Positions 49,627 through 59,005 of a stretch of DNA of 64,000 nt are shown here, piece by piece (position 1 is the stretch's first letter; each line of letters opens with the position of its first letter). The notes beneath the pieces were generated by a model, which did no database searches, was not told where the DNA came from, and saw only the letters and a program-made list of their open reading frames with translations. Made by a program: the position numbers and the translations under genes. Source of the DNA: Pedococcus bigeumensis (GTDB lineage: Bacteria; Actinomycetota; Actinomycetes; Actinomycetales; Dermatophilaceae); contig NZ_RCZM01000006.1 of assembly GCF_006438965.1 (NCBI RefSeq), positions 205,912-269,911 of the forward strand. Direction: 5' to 3'.

Positions 49627-51642
49627 ATGGCTGCAGCGTGGGGGGTCGTATGCCGCATGCTGGCCATCGGCGCGATCCTGGCCGGGGTCGGTGTGGGTCT
49701 GGCCGGGGCAGCTTCCGCAGCACCGACCATCCCAGGAGTGCCGGACTGCAAGGACGCACCCACGGCGCAGCTGCCCGGTTCCGGGATCACCGGGTTCCTC
49801 GACGAAGGGCCCGAGACCCCACCGGAACCTCGCGACCCGTTCGCCGACCACCCCTCGACCAGCGTGTACGAGCAATACGGGTACGCCGGACTCGGGTGGC
49901 ACACCTACGACCTCGGTTGCGGTGGTGGCCTGCGCGACGTCGAGGCCAGCATCGACACCGCGACCGGCAACTTTCTGATGTCGACCGCGACGTGGGGCGC
50001 CGCAGCCACCAACGGGTTGCACAATAAAGTTGCCCACCCCGAGGAGTACATGGCCCCGCTCGACGACGTCGTTGCCGGCGTAACGCAGCGGCTCCACGAC
50101 TCGATCTGGTCCCCGTGGGGCGCCACCGCACTCGTCGGAGTCGGTGCCTTGCTGCTGTTCTACTCGATGAGCGGTCGACTGTCGTCGGTGACCTCCGCCG
50201 CCGCCTGGGCACTGCTGGTGTTAGCGATCGTCGCCGGCATCGGCCAGTACCCGACCCGGGTCGCCACCTTCTTCGACAGCACAGTCACCTCAAGCGTCTC
50301 GGCCATCAGCAGTGGCGTCAGCGGCCTGACCAACCTGCCCGCCTCGTCCGACCCCGCGCGCGCCCAGGGCGCCTTGGTGGTCGACCGCGTCCTGTACGAC
50401 AACTGGCTGCGCGGCGAGCTCGGCTCTACCGATTCCCCCGCGGCCAAGAAGTGGGGGCCGGACCTGTTCAAGGCCAGCGCCTTCACCTGGGCCGAAGCGC
50501 GCCAGGCAGAGCAGGACCCCGAAGCAGGCAAGCGGATCGCCGAGAAGAAGGCCGAGAACTGGAAGAAGACCGCCGCCGAGATCGAGAAGCAGGACCCGGT
50601 CGCGTACGGCTACCTGCAGGGGAAGGCAGGTGGTCGCGCAGGAACCGGGGTGATGGTCGCACTCGGGTCTACGTTCAGCCTGCTGTTCCGGCTGGCCGCC
50701 GACATCTTCCTCTTTGCCGGTCTGGTCATGCTGCGGCTACTGGTAATGCTGTTCCCCGCTATCGCCGTCGTCGGGGTCATGGCCCCGATGGCATCGATCG
50801 TGCGGCGCGTGTTCAGCATGGGCGGTGCGGCCGTGGTCAACGTGGTCGCGTTTTCTGCCGGGTCCGCGGTCCACGCCACGATCATCTCGGCAGTCCTGTC
50901 CCGCGCCACCACGACTGGCATGGGCGTCCTGGGCATCGTGCTCTGCATGGTGACGACCGTGGCCGCGTTCATCGTGCTGTTCCCCCTGCTGTCGTTCACC
51001 AACATCCTCGGTCACTCCGGAGGCCCACGCTGGGCCAAACGTGGTGGGCGTGAGATCTGGAACTACACCTCCCGGCGACTGGCCACCCAACATGGCGTCG
51101 ACGCGGCCAACGAGGATGCCAACCAGAACAGGAAGGCCGATGGCGACGAGAAGGCAGCCACGCAGGACACCGGTGTCCACCGTCGCTACCGTCACACCGG
51201 GCTTCCCGCCGAAGCCTTCGGACGACCCGCATACTTGCCCACGATCGCCGATTCCGAGAGAGCCCTGCCTGCGCCTCAACACCTGCAGCTCAGCTCGGTT
51301 GAGGCACCCAGGCCCGCGCACTCCGTCACCGCGAACCAGGACCCCACCTTTGCCCCCGACTTTGCCGAGGCGGACGCCGATCGCGAGGGCCTGGCATACG
51401 CCCTTGCTGGTCAAGTCCAGAAGGCGCAGCCGGAACCCGATCCTGTGAAGGTCCGCGCCACAAGCGGGGAGACCCCGATCAGCGGCCGGATCGTCCCTCA
51501 GATCCCAGCGGACGCCCGTGAGATCCCGAACCTCGCCCACGACTCGCACACGCAATTCCGGCGTGACGGTGTCGGTCCACGCCTCTACGACCCCGACACC
51601 AAGCAGACGGTCCTGAGCCTGCAGAAACGAGTCGAGGAATGA
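49627..51642 (+). CDS. VirB6/TrbL-like polytopic channel protein
   Basis: The ATG at 49627 comes 1 bp after the ATPase stop. The 671-residue protein has a signal-like N-terminus ('AAASAAPTIPGVPDC'-type cleavage near 33), an extracytoplasmic loop, several membrane helices (about 160-215, 335-385, 400-460) and a long hydrophilic C-terminal tail rich in charged and Pro residues. This layout is typical of VirB6/TrbL-like proteins of Gram-positive T4SSs. The next gene overlaps by 4 bp. Confidence 0.75.
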   Translation: MAAAWGVVCRMLAIGAILAGVGVGLAGAASAAPTIPGVPDCKDAPTAQLPGSGITGFLDEGPETPPEPRDPFADHPSTSVYEQYGYAGLGWHTYDLGCGGGLRDVEASIDTATGNFLMSTATWGAAATNGLHNKVAHPEEYMAPLDDVVAGVTQRLHDSIWSPWGATALVGVGALLLFYSMSGRLSSVTSAAAWALLVLAIVAGIGQYPTRVATFFDSTVTSSVSAISSGVSGLTNLPASSDPARAQGALVVDRVLYDNWLRGELGSTDSPAAKKWGPDLFKASAFTWAEARQAEQDPEAGKRIAEKKAENWKKTAAEIEKQDPVAYGYLQGKAGGRAGTGVMVALGSTFSLLFRLAADIFLFAGLVMLRLLVMLFPAIAVVGVMAPMASIVRRVFSMGGAAVVNVVAFSAGSAVHATIISAVLSRATTTGMGVLGIVLCMVTTVAAFIVLFPLLSFTNILGHSGGPRWAKRGGREIWNYTSRRLATQHGVDAANEDANQNRKADGDEKAATQDTGVHRRYRHTGLPAEAFGRPAYLPTIADSERALPAPQHLQLSSVEAPRPAHSVTANQDPTFAPDFAEADADREGLAYALAGQVQKAQPEPDPVKVRATSGETPISGRIVPQIPADAREIPNLAHDSHTQFRRDGVGPRLYDPDTKQTVLSLQKRVEE

Positions 51643-52262
51643 ACGCCGGACGAGTCGGCCGCGCCGTGCGATGGCCGCTGTGGTCATGGCGCAACCTGAC
51701 CGTGACGGCCGTGCTGGCGCTCGTCCTGCTCGCGAGCCTGGGCCGCCTGACCAACGAAGTGGGAGCCTCGGCCGCGCCTGCCCCGCGGCCACCGCTGACC
51801 GCGTCCGTGCCCACCGTGCCCGCCGCGACGACCACCCCCAGCGCCCCGACGACAGCCGGATCGGTTATAGAGCGCCCGAGTTCAACCACGCCAACCAAGG
51901 TCACGACTGGCTCCCCGGTGGCAGTGGCCACCGCGTTCGTCACTGCCTGGTCGACCACCACCCACGGGGAGACGCCGTGGCTGACCGGCATGAAACCCTG
52001 GGGAACCCCATCCCTCATTTCGTCCCTCACGGGAACTGACCCAGCCCAAGTCCCAGCCACCCGAGTCACCGGTGACGCTGCCCTGAAGTCGATCAAGAGC
52101 GCCACCGCCACGGTCAGCGTGCCCACCGACGGGGGCCGCATCGCCGTTGATCTGGTCAACCAGAGCGGCACGTGGAAAGCCAACACGCTCGCCCCGGACG
52201 ACGCCCCACCCGGTGCCCCAACCCCGTCGCTGTCACCAGCCACAGCGAGCTCAGGGAGCTGA
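51639..52262 (+). CDS. TcpC/VirB8-like transfer protein
   Basis: The 207-residue protein has one N-terminal membrane helix (about 18-38), a Pro/Thr/Ala-rich linker (45-90) and a small extracytoplasmic domain ('VATAFVTAWSTTTHGETPWL', 'SIKSATATVSVPTDGGRIAV') that resembles the NTF2-like fold of TcpC/VirB8. Such proteins form the channel part outside the membrane. It overlaps the upstream gene by 4 bp. Confidence 0.7.
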   Translation: MNAGRVGRAVRWPLWSWRNLTVTAVLALVLLASLGRLTNEVGASAAPAPRPPLTASVPTVPAATTTPSAPTTAGSVIERPSSTTPTKVTTGSPVAVATAFVTAWSTTTHGETPWLTGMKPWGTPSLISSLTGTDPAQVPATRVTGDAALKSIKSATATVSVPTDGGRIAVDLVNQSGTWKANTLAPDDAPPGAPTPSLSPATASSGS

Positions 52263-52263
52263 C

Positions 52264-53400
52264 ATGCCGGCCCCGCTGGTAGCAGCCGCCGCGCAGATGG
52301 CCCGCAAGGTCGTTTTGCGTCGCCTCATTCGCCTAGGGCTCATTGTCCTCCCCGTGGTCATGGTCGGCGCCCTCGCGATGGGGCTGATCGTCCTGCTGCT
52401 GTTCAACACCGGAGATAGCGACTCAGGCACGGCCCAGGTCGCCGGGAACTGCTCTACCGCTACCACAGCCTTCGCTGCGACCTCAGGCGCCAACGCCCAG
52501 GACCTAAGCGGGGAGCAGCTCGCCAACGCCCAGACCATCGTTGCGGTTGGCCGCCAGCTCAACGTGCCGGCCTACGGCTGGGTCATCGCCGTCGCAACCG
52601 CCCTGCAGGAGTCCAGCCTCACCAACCTCGACCACGGTCACCTCGACAGCCTCGGCCTCTTCCAGCAACGCGCCGGCTGGGGCTCAGACGCCGACCGGCT
52701 CAACCCCGAGACCGCCGCCCGGATGTTCTATGAAGGCGGCAAGGGCGGTCAGAAGGGGCTGGTCCAGATCCACGGTTTCGAGGCCATGCCACTCACGAGC
52801 GCGGCCCAGGCGGTACAAGCCAGTGCGTTCCCCGACGCCTACGCCAGATGGGAACCCCTCGCGCAACAGATCGTCGCCAGCCCGGCCGTGCTGTCCGCCA
52901 CCTGCTACGCCAATGCCGACTACACCGGCGACGGCACCCAAGGCTCCAACGCAGTCGCCTCAGCCCTGCAGTTTCTCGGCACTCCCTACAGCTGGGGCGG
53001 TGGAGGCATCGGCGGGCCAGGGAACGGATTCGGACCGGGCAGCGCAACGGTTGGTTTCGACTGCTCCTCCCTGGTCCAATACGCCTACCACCAGGCCACC
53101 GGACGGACACTTCCCCGGGTCACCGACGCTCAAGCCGCCGCCCTGCCCCACGTTTCTCCTGGCTCTCACCTTCGAGCTGGCGACCTGCTGTTCTTCCACT
53201 CACCCGGCGACGCGCCCGGCAGCTACCACCACGTCGGCATCTACGACGGGCAAGGCGGGATGGTCCACGCACCGCGTACCGGCAAGACGGTCGAGGTCGT
53301 CCACGACGTACTCAAGGATCCCTACTACTCGTCCCAACTCGCCCTGGTCGCCCGCCCTGACGGCTCGACGGACGAGGTTGGATCAGGATCCCAGCAATGA
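52264..53400 (+). CDS. NlpC/P60 peptidoglycan hydrolase of the transfer operon
   Basis: The 378-residue protein has one membrane helix (about 25-48), a lysozyme-like middle ('VIAVATALQESSLTNLDHGH', 'SLGLFQQRAGWGS'), and an NlpC/P60 endopeptidase domain at about 240-360 with catalytic Cys in 'GFDCSSLVQYAYH' (near 267) and His in 'SYHHVGIYDG' (near 322). It opens the cell wall for the mating channel, the role of VirB1/TcpG-type proteins. It overlaps the next gene by 4 bp. Confidence 0.9.
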   Translation: MPAPLVAAAAQMARKVVLRRLIRLGLIVLPVVMVGALAMGLIVLLLFNTGDSDSGTAQVAGNCSTATTAFAATSGANAQDLSGEQLANAQTIVAVGRQLNVPAYGWVIAVATALQESSLTNLDHGHLDSLGLFQQRAGWGSDADRLNPETAARMFYEGGKGGQKGLVQIHGFEAMPLTSAAQAVQASAFPDAYARWEPLAQQIVASPAVLSATCYANADYTGDGTQGSNAVASALQFLGTPYSWGGGGIGGPGNGFGPGSATVGFDCSSLVQYAYHQATGRTLPRVTDAQAAALPHVSPGSHLRAGDLLFFHSPGDAPGSYHHVGIYDGQGGMVHAPRTGKTVEVVHDVLKDPYYSSQLALVARPDGSTDEVGSGSQQ

Positions 53401-54071
53401 CCGGCGCAGAGTTCGATGATCTCGCTGAGGCGGAAATGACCGATCGTGACGGCTCTGTGGGGCGCCTCAACGACCACTTCCCGGCACTTCTGATTCGCCG
53501 CGCGCTCGGCCTCAACGAGCCCCTCACAGGGCGACGGGCTCGGTTCCTGATGACCAGCTACACCCATGACGGCAACTGGCTTGCCCACGGCTGGAAAGAC
53601 AGTCTGCGGATCGTGTCGGAAGTGGTCCCCAAGGTCAGAGGCGTTGACGAGCCCGCCGTCTGGGTCCAAGAGGAGCGGGACTACTACGGCGATTGCGAGA
53701 GCACTAATCGCTTCGCCGTCGGGCGTTCACGCGTTTGGGTCGAGCAATATGTCTCCTCCACCACTCCGGCCGAAGACCCGGGTTCGGTCGTCTGGTTGGA
53801 CAACCTCAACAGGGACCCCAATACGCCGGAGCTCCGAACCCTTCACTCAGTGCAAGGGCACCCCGACCCCGTGGGCGCCCGCGTCGTCGTTGCAGGGGAC
53901 AGCGTCGAAACCGATCTACGAGCGGTCAGCCCCGTCCGCATGACCAACGACGGCGACCTCGCCATCACTGTCATGGCCGAGCGCGACTGGTACCGATGGG
54001 CACGCGACTACCCGGCCGAACCTCACCCAAGCCTGCGTTGGGAGCACGCCTCCAACGTCTGGGTGGAGTAA
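53397..54071 (+). CDS. Hypothetical protein, end of the transfer operon
   Basis: The ATG overlaps the hydrolase stop by 4 bp. The 224-residue protein is rich in Trp, Asp and Arg and lacks membrane helices and signal peptide. It has 'VVWLDNLNRDPNTPELRTLH' and 'AVSPVRMTNDGDLAITVMAE' as its most regular parts. No family is recognised. Its coupling to the transfer genes suggests a role in conjugation or in a cytoplasmic control of it. Confidence 0.65.
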   Translation: MTGAEFDDLAEAEMTDRDGSVGRLNDHFPALLIRRALGLNEPLTGRRARFLMTSYTHDGNWLAHGWKDSLRIVSEVVPKVRGVDEPAVWVQEERDYYGDCESTNRFAVGRSRVWVEQYVSSTTPAEDPGSVVWLDNLNRDPNTPELRTLHSVQGHPDPVGARVVVAGDSVETDLRAVSPVRMTNDGDLAITVMAERDWYRWARDYPAEPHPSLRWEHASNVWVE

Positions 54072-54101
54072 TCCCATGCTTGCCGTCTGTATGGTGGTCC
54101 T

Positions 54102-54115
54102 ATGCATATGTGCAT
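54102..54115. promoter_or_regulatory. ATGCA-N4-TGCAT dyad before the Scr1-type XRE gene
   Basis: ATGCATATGTGCAT is a dyad with arms ATGCA/TGCAT and a 4-nt centre, 11 bp before the GTG at 54127. The same architecture occurs twice before the Pra gene (61987-62024), so a single element-encoded regulator may bind all three sites. Confidence 0.5.
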
Positions 54116-54126
54116 CGGACGACTCC

Positions 54127-54960
54127 GTGGGTGACCTGGCTTCCAACGCAAGGGTTGGAAACGAGCTGCGCGGCATCCGCGAGCAGGCGGGACTTTCGGG
54201 GTCGGCAGTGGCCCGCGAACTCGGGTGGTCCCAGTCCAAGGTCTCTCGCGTCGAGACCGGCCGGTTCGGCGCCTCGATCGGCGAAGTCGCGACCCTGTTG
54301 GACTACTACGGCGTTGCAGAAGAGATCCGTGCCGAGACCCTCAGTTGGGTAGCTCGAGACGATGGTGCGCAGGGAGCATGGGTCGTTAGGGCTGGTGGTC
54401 CACGGCGTCGCCAGGCTGAGGTCGGTGCGGTCGAGGCACGCGTGAAGCGGCTCCTGCAGTACCAAGCTCTGTGGTTCCCGGGCCTGCTTCAGTCGCCCTC
54501 GTATGCGAACGCGATTGCCAAGTCCGGACGCTTCCCATCACCCGAGGGCATCGCTGCACGACGACAGGCGCGACAGGACGCTCTCCGGAACCGGCGCAGA
54601 GTGGTGTACCAGGTCGTCGTCGAGCAGGGTGTCCTCGAGCGGAGCCCTGGCAGCCGGGCCACGATGCACGAGCAGCTGAGCGCCGTCCTCGATGTCGTCG
54701 ACGAGGGGATCGTGGACCTTCGCGTCCGACCCGCCCAAGGTGACCGAGCGGCATACGCAGCAGGTTCCTTCGTCCTCTACGACTTCGCAGAAGGCACTCC
54801 CGTCGTCCTCGTAGAAGCGCAGACGGCCGACCTCTACCTGTCGTCTGAGACCGACGTGGCCGCCTATCGACGACTGTTCCGCGACCTTCAACGAGACGCG
54901 CTCGACAAGGACGCCTCACGGCTCCTGATCGAAAGGACTCGGCGTCAACTGGCGTCGTGA
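54127..54960 (+). CDS. XRE-family regulator with DUF5753 (Scr1-type)
   Basis: I prefer the GTG at 54127 ('MGDLASNARVGNELRGIREQ') because the longer frame from 54076 runs through a promoter-like dyad. The 277-residue protein has an XRE helix-turn-helix ('SGSAVARELGWSQSKVSRVE') in residues about 20-70 and a DUF5753 domain in the rest ('LQYQALWFPGLLQSPSYANA', 'VDLRVRP', 'FVLYDFAEGTPVVLVE'). With the following DUF397 gene it forms the common Streptomyces-type pair, often called Scr1/Scr2-like and compared with toxin-antitoxin systems. Confidence 0.85.
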   Translation: MGDLASNARVGNELRGIREQAGLSGSAVARELGWSQSKVSRVETGRFGASIGEVATLLDYYGVAEEIRAETLSWVARDDGAQGAWVVRAGGPRRRQAEVGAVEARVKRLLQYQALWFPGLLQSPSYANAIAKSGRFPSPEGIAARRQARQDALRNRRRVVYQVVVEQGVLERSPGSRATMHEQLSAVLDVVDEGIVDLRVRPAQGDRAAYAAGSFVLYDFAEGTPVVLVEAQTADLYLSSETDVAAYRRLFRDLQRDALDKDASRLLIERTRRQLAS

Positions 54961-54981
54961 ACCCATCTGAGGGGAAATCCG

Positions 54982-55200
54982 ATGGATGAGAAGTGGAAGT
55001 CAGCCCGGTGGCGCAAGAGTGTCCTGAGCGACAGCGGCGGATGCGTGGAAGTCGCCTTCGCCGACGGCGCCGTTGGTGTGCGTGACACCAAGGCGGAGGG
55101 CCACGGCCCGATCCTGGAGTTCAACGAGCAGGAGTGGCGTGCGTTCACCGGCGGCGTCGCACTTGGCGAATTCGAGTACGACAGGCTGCGCACGAGCTGA
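54982..55200 (+). CDS. DUF397 protein
   Basis: The 72-residue protein 'MDEKWKSARWRKSVLSDSGG' with 'CVEVAFADGAVGVRDTK' and 'EWRAFTGGVALGEF' shows the DUF397 pattern (W-x-KSS-x-S-x-GG-x-CVEVA). It is the usual partner of DUF5753 XRE regulators. Its stop shares one base with the MFS start. Confidence 0.9.
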   Translation: MDEKWKSARWRKSVLSDSGGCVEVAFADGAVGVRDTKAEGHGPILEFNEQEWRAFTGGVALGEFEYDRLRTS

Positions 55201-56432
55201 TGAGCAATCCTGTGGAGATGCGTCAGCCTGTCGAGACCCCCGGAGTCGGCGGTCTCGGCAGGCTGCTCGCGTCCACGGGAGTTTCGATCGCAGGACAAGG
55301 GATGGTGCTGGCAGCCGTGCCCCTGCTAGCCGCATCACTCACCCGGAACCCCGTGGGGGTCTCCCTGACCGTCGCAGCCGGGTATGCCGCGTGGCTAGCC
55401 GTGGGTCTGCCCGCTGGAGCACTCGTGGACCGGTGGCCGCGGCGAAGAACCATGGTGCTGGCCGATGTTGCAAGGGCCATGTTGTTGGCTGGGCTCGCGA
55501 TCGCTGTGGCTCTTGATGTCGCATCGCTGTTGATGCTCGTTCTGGTTGTCTTCGCGATCGGAGTAGCCAGTTGCTTCTTCGACCCCGCGGCACAGGCAGC
55601 CATCCCTCAGGTGGTCGGTCGCGAACCGGGCGTTCTCGCGCGAGCAAATAGCCGCCTGTGGTCACTCGACCTCGTCGGTCGGTCGCTGATAGGACCGCCC
55701 CTCGGTGCCGCCCTCTTCGCGCTGGCCACGGTGTTGCCATTCGCCAGCAACGCCCTCACCTTCGTGGTGTCGGCTCTCCTGCTGGCGGGACTGGGTGGCG
55801 TCGACCGTGCCGAGGGCCGATCAGCGGCCCCCGCCGGAGTGCGCGCCGCCATGAGGGAGGGCGTGCGGTTCCTGTGGAGGCATCGCGAACTGCGGGCACT
55901 GACCCTCGGGATGGCCAGCTTCAACCTGACCTACAACATCGCCTTCGCGCCCTTGGTCCTCTTCGCACAGGACCGCCTCCACCTGGGCGACCGGGGCTTC
56001 GGCCTGCTCCTCGCCATGATCGCAATAGGCGGTCTCCTCGGGGCTTGGCTGGCTCCGCGCATTCAGCGACGCCTGACGAGCCCGCGCGCCTACGCCTTCG
56101 GCCTACTTGTGCAGGGCATCGCGTGGGGCGCCATGTGGATGTGGCCCAACCGTTGGCTCGCAGGAGCTGCTCTCGTGCTAATTGGGCTGTCTAGCATGAC
56201 TGTCACCGTCATCGGAGCCTCAGCGCGACAGAGCCTCACACCGGACGATCTCCTGGGTCGCGTCAGCGCCGGCACGCGCACCCTAGGTCTCGGCTCGGCA
56301 GGTGTTGGCGCACTGCTCGGCGGACTCGTCGGCAACGCGGCTGGCCTCGGCGCTCCGTTGCTCATGTCATTCGCCTGCGCTCTGGCGGCTTCGGCCTACT
56401 TCGTCAGCCCACGTCGATTGGCTCAACGCTGA
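55200..56432 (+). CDS. MFS transporter, macrolide/drug exporter-like
   Basis: The ATG at 55200 overlaps the DUF397 stop (TGATG). The 410-residue protein has about twelve hydrophobic helices and the MFS motif A-like 'LPAGALVDRWPRRRTMVLAD' near 70-90. The 'AANSRLWSL' and 'LGRVSAGTRTL' type segments fit the drug:H+ antiporter group near tetracycline/macrolide exporters. The substrate is unknown. Its position after the XRE/DUF397 pair suggests that it is cargo controlled by them. Confidence 0.82.
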   Translation: MSNPVEMRQPVETPGVGGLGRLLASTGVSIAGQGMVLAAVPLLAASLTRNPVGVSLTVAAGYAAWLAVGLPAGALVDRWPRRRTMVLADVARAMLLAGLAIAVALDVASLLMLVLVVFAIGVASCFFDPAAQAAIPQVVGREPGVLARANSRLWSLDLVGRSLIGPPLGAALFALATVLPFASNALTFVVSALLLAGLGGVDRAEGRSAAPAGVRAAMREGVRFLWRHRELRALTLGMASFNLTYNIAFAPLVLFAQDRLHLGDRGFGLLLAMIAIGGLLGAWLAPRIQRRLTSPRAYAFGLLVQGIAWGAMWMWPNRWLAGAALVLIGLSSMTVTVIGASARQSLTPDDLLGRVSAGTRTLGLGSAGVGALLGGLVGNAAGLGAPLLMSFACALAASAYFVSPRRLAQR

Positions 56433-56441
56433 TGGGCGCCT

Positions 56442-57831
56442 TTACCTCGACGTCGCGGAGCTTGGGCGCTTTAGACCGAATGCAACGAGGGCGAATACGA
56501 GCGCACCGAAGTAGTCAATGGGTGCCCACGTGCCCCTCTCGAGGGTCACTGGTACGACGGGGTTGAAGAGGATCGCCAGTCCGATGAAGACGACGAGCCC
56601 GACCTCCCGACCTACAGGTTCACCTACATGCGTGCCGTTCCATTCGTGGAGAACATAGGAAACGCCGAGCGCCGACGCGAACACGATCCACCTCAAGCTC
56701 GTGTAGAAGCCGTAAGGATGATCGCCGAGCGCCAAGAAGAGCATGATGGTGCTGATCGCGGCCGGAGCGGCGTGCGGGCGAAGTCGCCAGAAGGAGTCCT
56801 GAGGCTCGTCCCGGGTGGCATCCGGAGTGAGCGATGGGCCTGCGCCCGCCCCGCGCCCTGGAATCTGTGAACTGGCGGCCCATGAAAGAGTCGCCTCGAT
56901 CTCAGGGGAGGGACTCTCCGTGGCAGCAGAGACGTCACGCGCACCTCCTTGCGTGGCCTCATCTGTCAAAATCGCCTCCTCGACCTGATGCGCTAGGTCG
57001 CGAACCGCCTCGTCAAAGTCCAAGTCCAGGGCCGGACCTCGCTCGGGCCCCAACTCGAGCAGTATTGAGTGCAGTCGCTTTCGCGACCAGTCCTTCGCAG
57101 CATCCCTGGCCGCCTCACCCCGGAGGCGATGCGGCAACTCCTCCGTCGAAGGAAGTTGCTCCCGCAGGAACGGAAAGCGCTCGAAAACGCTACTGGCAAA
57201 CCATTCGGATCCTGGATCCAGTCTGCGCCAGTAGTCAGCCTCAAGCTCGTCGATGATGTCGCGGATCAACTGGATCCCAGATTCGAGATCGAATGGGAAG
57301 TCGATCGATACACGGGCCGAAGAGCCATGAAATTCGAGCGTCATCTGGAACCCTGGCCCCTTGTTGGGCTCTCGCTCCTCGTCCAGCCACTCGTATTCGG
57401 AGAACCAAAATCCCTGATTGCCCATCGAGCTGTTCGTCCAGCCACTCGACCAAGTCATCGTCTGAGGTGGCGGACGCCTTGAGATGGACTTCTTCCATGT
57501 TGGCAACGACGCTCGTGGCACCCGCGCGAGCCGCCAAGAAGGTGGCCACATCTTGGTGGAGCCGCCGACTCGCGGCGACGATGTCCTCCTTGGAGGCGGG
57601 AAAGTCAAGTGGTTGCACGACAAGAAGGCCGATCAAGTCCAAGCCGATCATGAGCGGAGTTGACTGCTGCGCCCCAGCGGTGGCATCGATGCTCTGGAGG
57701 CCGAAGCCGTCAGGGGGGATGCCTGCGCACTTTGCAACGTCCGCCGCGAACTCCTCGAGGTCTGGGAAGCCAAGGCCCTGCATCAAGTTGGCGATCGAGC
57801 TCCAAGCGATCTTGGACGCAACTTCGTCCAT
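56442..57831 (-). pseudogene. Frameshifted gene: helical protein with a four-helix membrane tail
   Basis: The ATG at 57831, 3 nt after AGGAGGG, opens a frame 'MDEVASKIAWSSIANLMQGL' that stays convincing to about 57430 ('DDDLVEWLDEQLDG') and then becomes Arg-rich and stops at 57241. A second frame, shifted by one base, continues the sense from 57425 ('MGNQGFWFSEYEWLDEERE') to 56442 and ends with helices near 'AAISTIMLFLALGDHPYGFY' and 'VVFIGLAILFNPVVPVTL', a membrane tail common in bacteria. Either a one-base indel (natural or sequencing) has split one gene, or the second part is translated from its internal ATG. The function is unknown. Confidence 0.6.
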
Positions 57832-57979
57832 GCACCCTCCTAGAACGGACAGAGATGTCAGGAGTATCGCGCAGGGCACGCGGGCCCGGACAAGGTTCCG
57901 CGAATGGGCGCAGCCACTTCAAACGGGGCACTGAGGTTGTGGTCGGTGCTAAAGGATTGCTCGTCGTCAACGACGGCGA

Positions 57980-58885
57980 TTAGCCCATGGCCTCTGGTCG
58001 CCACTTCTCGATTTTTGAGGTTGCGTAAGGACGCCAAATCACTTCAAAAGCGTTGACGGAGTCGCTTGGTTCTCCGGCGTCGGAGTCAAATCCGCCTGAA
58101 TACGATGCGACCCAACCTGCCTTTTCGTGCTGCGGGATAGTCTTTATGGCGTAGTTCATCCCATGCTCCTCGATGAAGCTCTCGTACGTGGAAGGGGACT
58201 CCGCTTCAGCTATTTCCTTGTCCGTGACGACTTCCACCAGGAATTTGTCCGTACCCTCGATGTGGGCGATGTCCGTAATGATCATCTTCACCTGATCTTT
58301 GTACGCAACGGTCGAATAGTCGATCTTTCTGGTGTAGACCCAGTATTGGTTTAGTGCGGCTGGACCCTGGTTTCTATCAGTAATGACGATCTCGTATTTC
58401 GGTCCTTGGTATTTGTATGCCACGGCCTCGGACGCCGACACTGTCGACCCAGGCGGCGTCTTGGACGGTTGAACGTTCGGTACGACCGCGGCCTTGGTCG
58501 GTAGCGTGGCTGGATCCGAGGTGGCGCCTCCGCCCTGGATCCCGGCTACAACGCCGACGAAGACCATGAGTAGGACCAGACCGCCCGACCCTGCAATGAG
58601 GCGCAGCTGCGTCTTCGGCTCCAGACGGCGGAAGGCCGCCCAGCTCTTGCCGGCGAACGCCGCAAGTTGCTGCCAAGGGTCTTTCGGCTTCACGCGGCGG
58701 AAGGTCATCTCCCTCCGCAACGTCCCCTGGCCTTGGGTGACGAATTCCCAGCCCGCCTTCTGCCACTTCGCGATGGTGCTAGCTTCTCTTCCGCGGATCG
58801 TCTGCACGGACTTGAACTCATACTCTGCATGGTCCCCAACCGTGGGGGTACCAGGTCTCAAATCGGACTTATCGCTCGTGGGCAC
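57980..58885 (-). CDS. Membrane-anchored protein with DUF4177-like N-terminus
   Basis: Starting at the GTG 58885 the protein has 301 residues (an upstream ATG at 58915 is also possible). 'YEFKSVQTIRGREASTIAKW' with 'GWEFVTQGQGTLRREMTFRR' looks like a DUF4177-type cytoplasmic module; one membrane helix lies at about 95-118 ('GGLVLLMVFVGVVAGI'), then a Thr/Pro-rich linker and an outside domain of about 170 residues with many Tyr and Ile. No enzymatic motif is seen. The codon use is less GC-biased than in the host region. Confidence 0.65.
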   Translation of the reverse strand: MPTSDKSDLRPGTPTVGDHAEYEFKSVQTIRGREASTIAKWQKAGWEFVTQGQGTLRREMTFRRVKPKDPWQQLAAFAGKSWAAFRRLEPKTQLRLIAGSGGLVLLMVFVGVVAGIQGGGATSDPATLPTKAAVVPNVQPSKTPPGSTVSASEAVAYKYQGPKYEIVITDRNQGPAALNQYWVYTRKIDYSTVAYKDQVKMIITDIAHIEGTDKFLVEVVTDKEIAEAESPSTYESFIEEHGMNYAIKTIPQHEKAGWVASYSGGFDSDAGEPSDSVNAFEVIWRPYATSKIEKWRPEAMG

Positions 58886-59005
58886 GTCGTGACGATAGCA
58901 ACGGTGCAGCCCCACGAAGGGTGCTTTGACGAGCTTGGCCGGTCAAATGAGGCGAGCAGGTGGTGCTTGAAGAACGCATCAGGGTCCGGCTGGCAAGCTG
59001 TACCT

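Noticed and set aside
54076..54126. ATG at 54076 as start of the XRE/DUF5753 gene
   Set aside because: The added 17 residues are hydrophobic and Cys-rich, unlike the family, and the stretch holds the ATGCA-N4-TGCAT dyad and promoter-like sequence.
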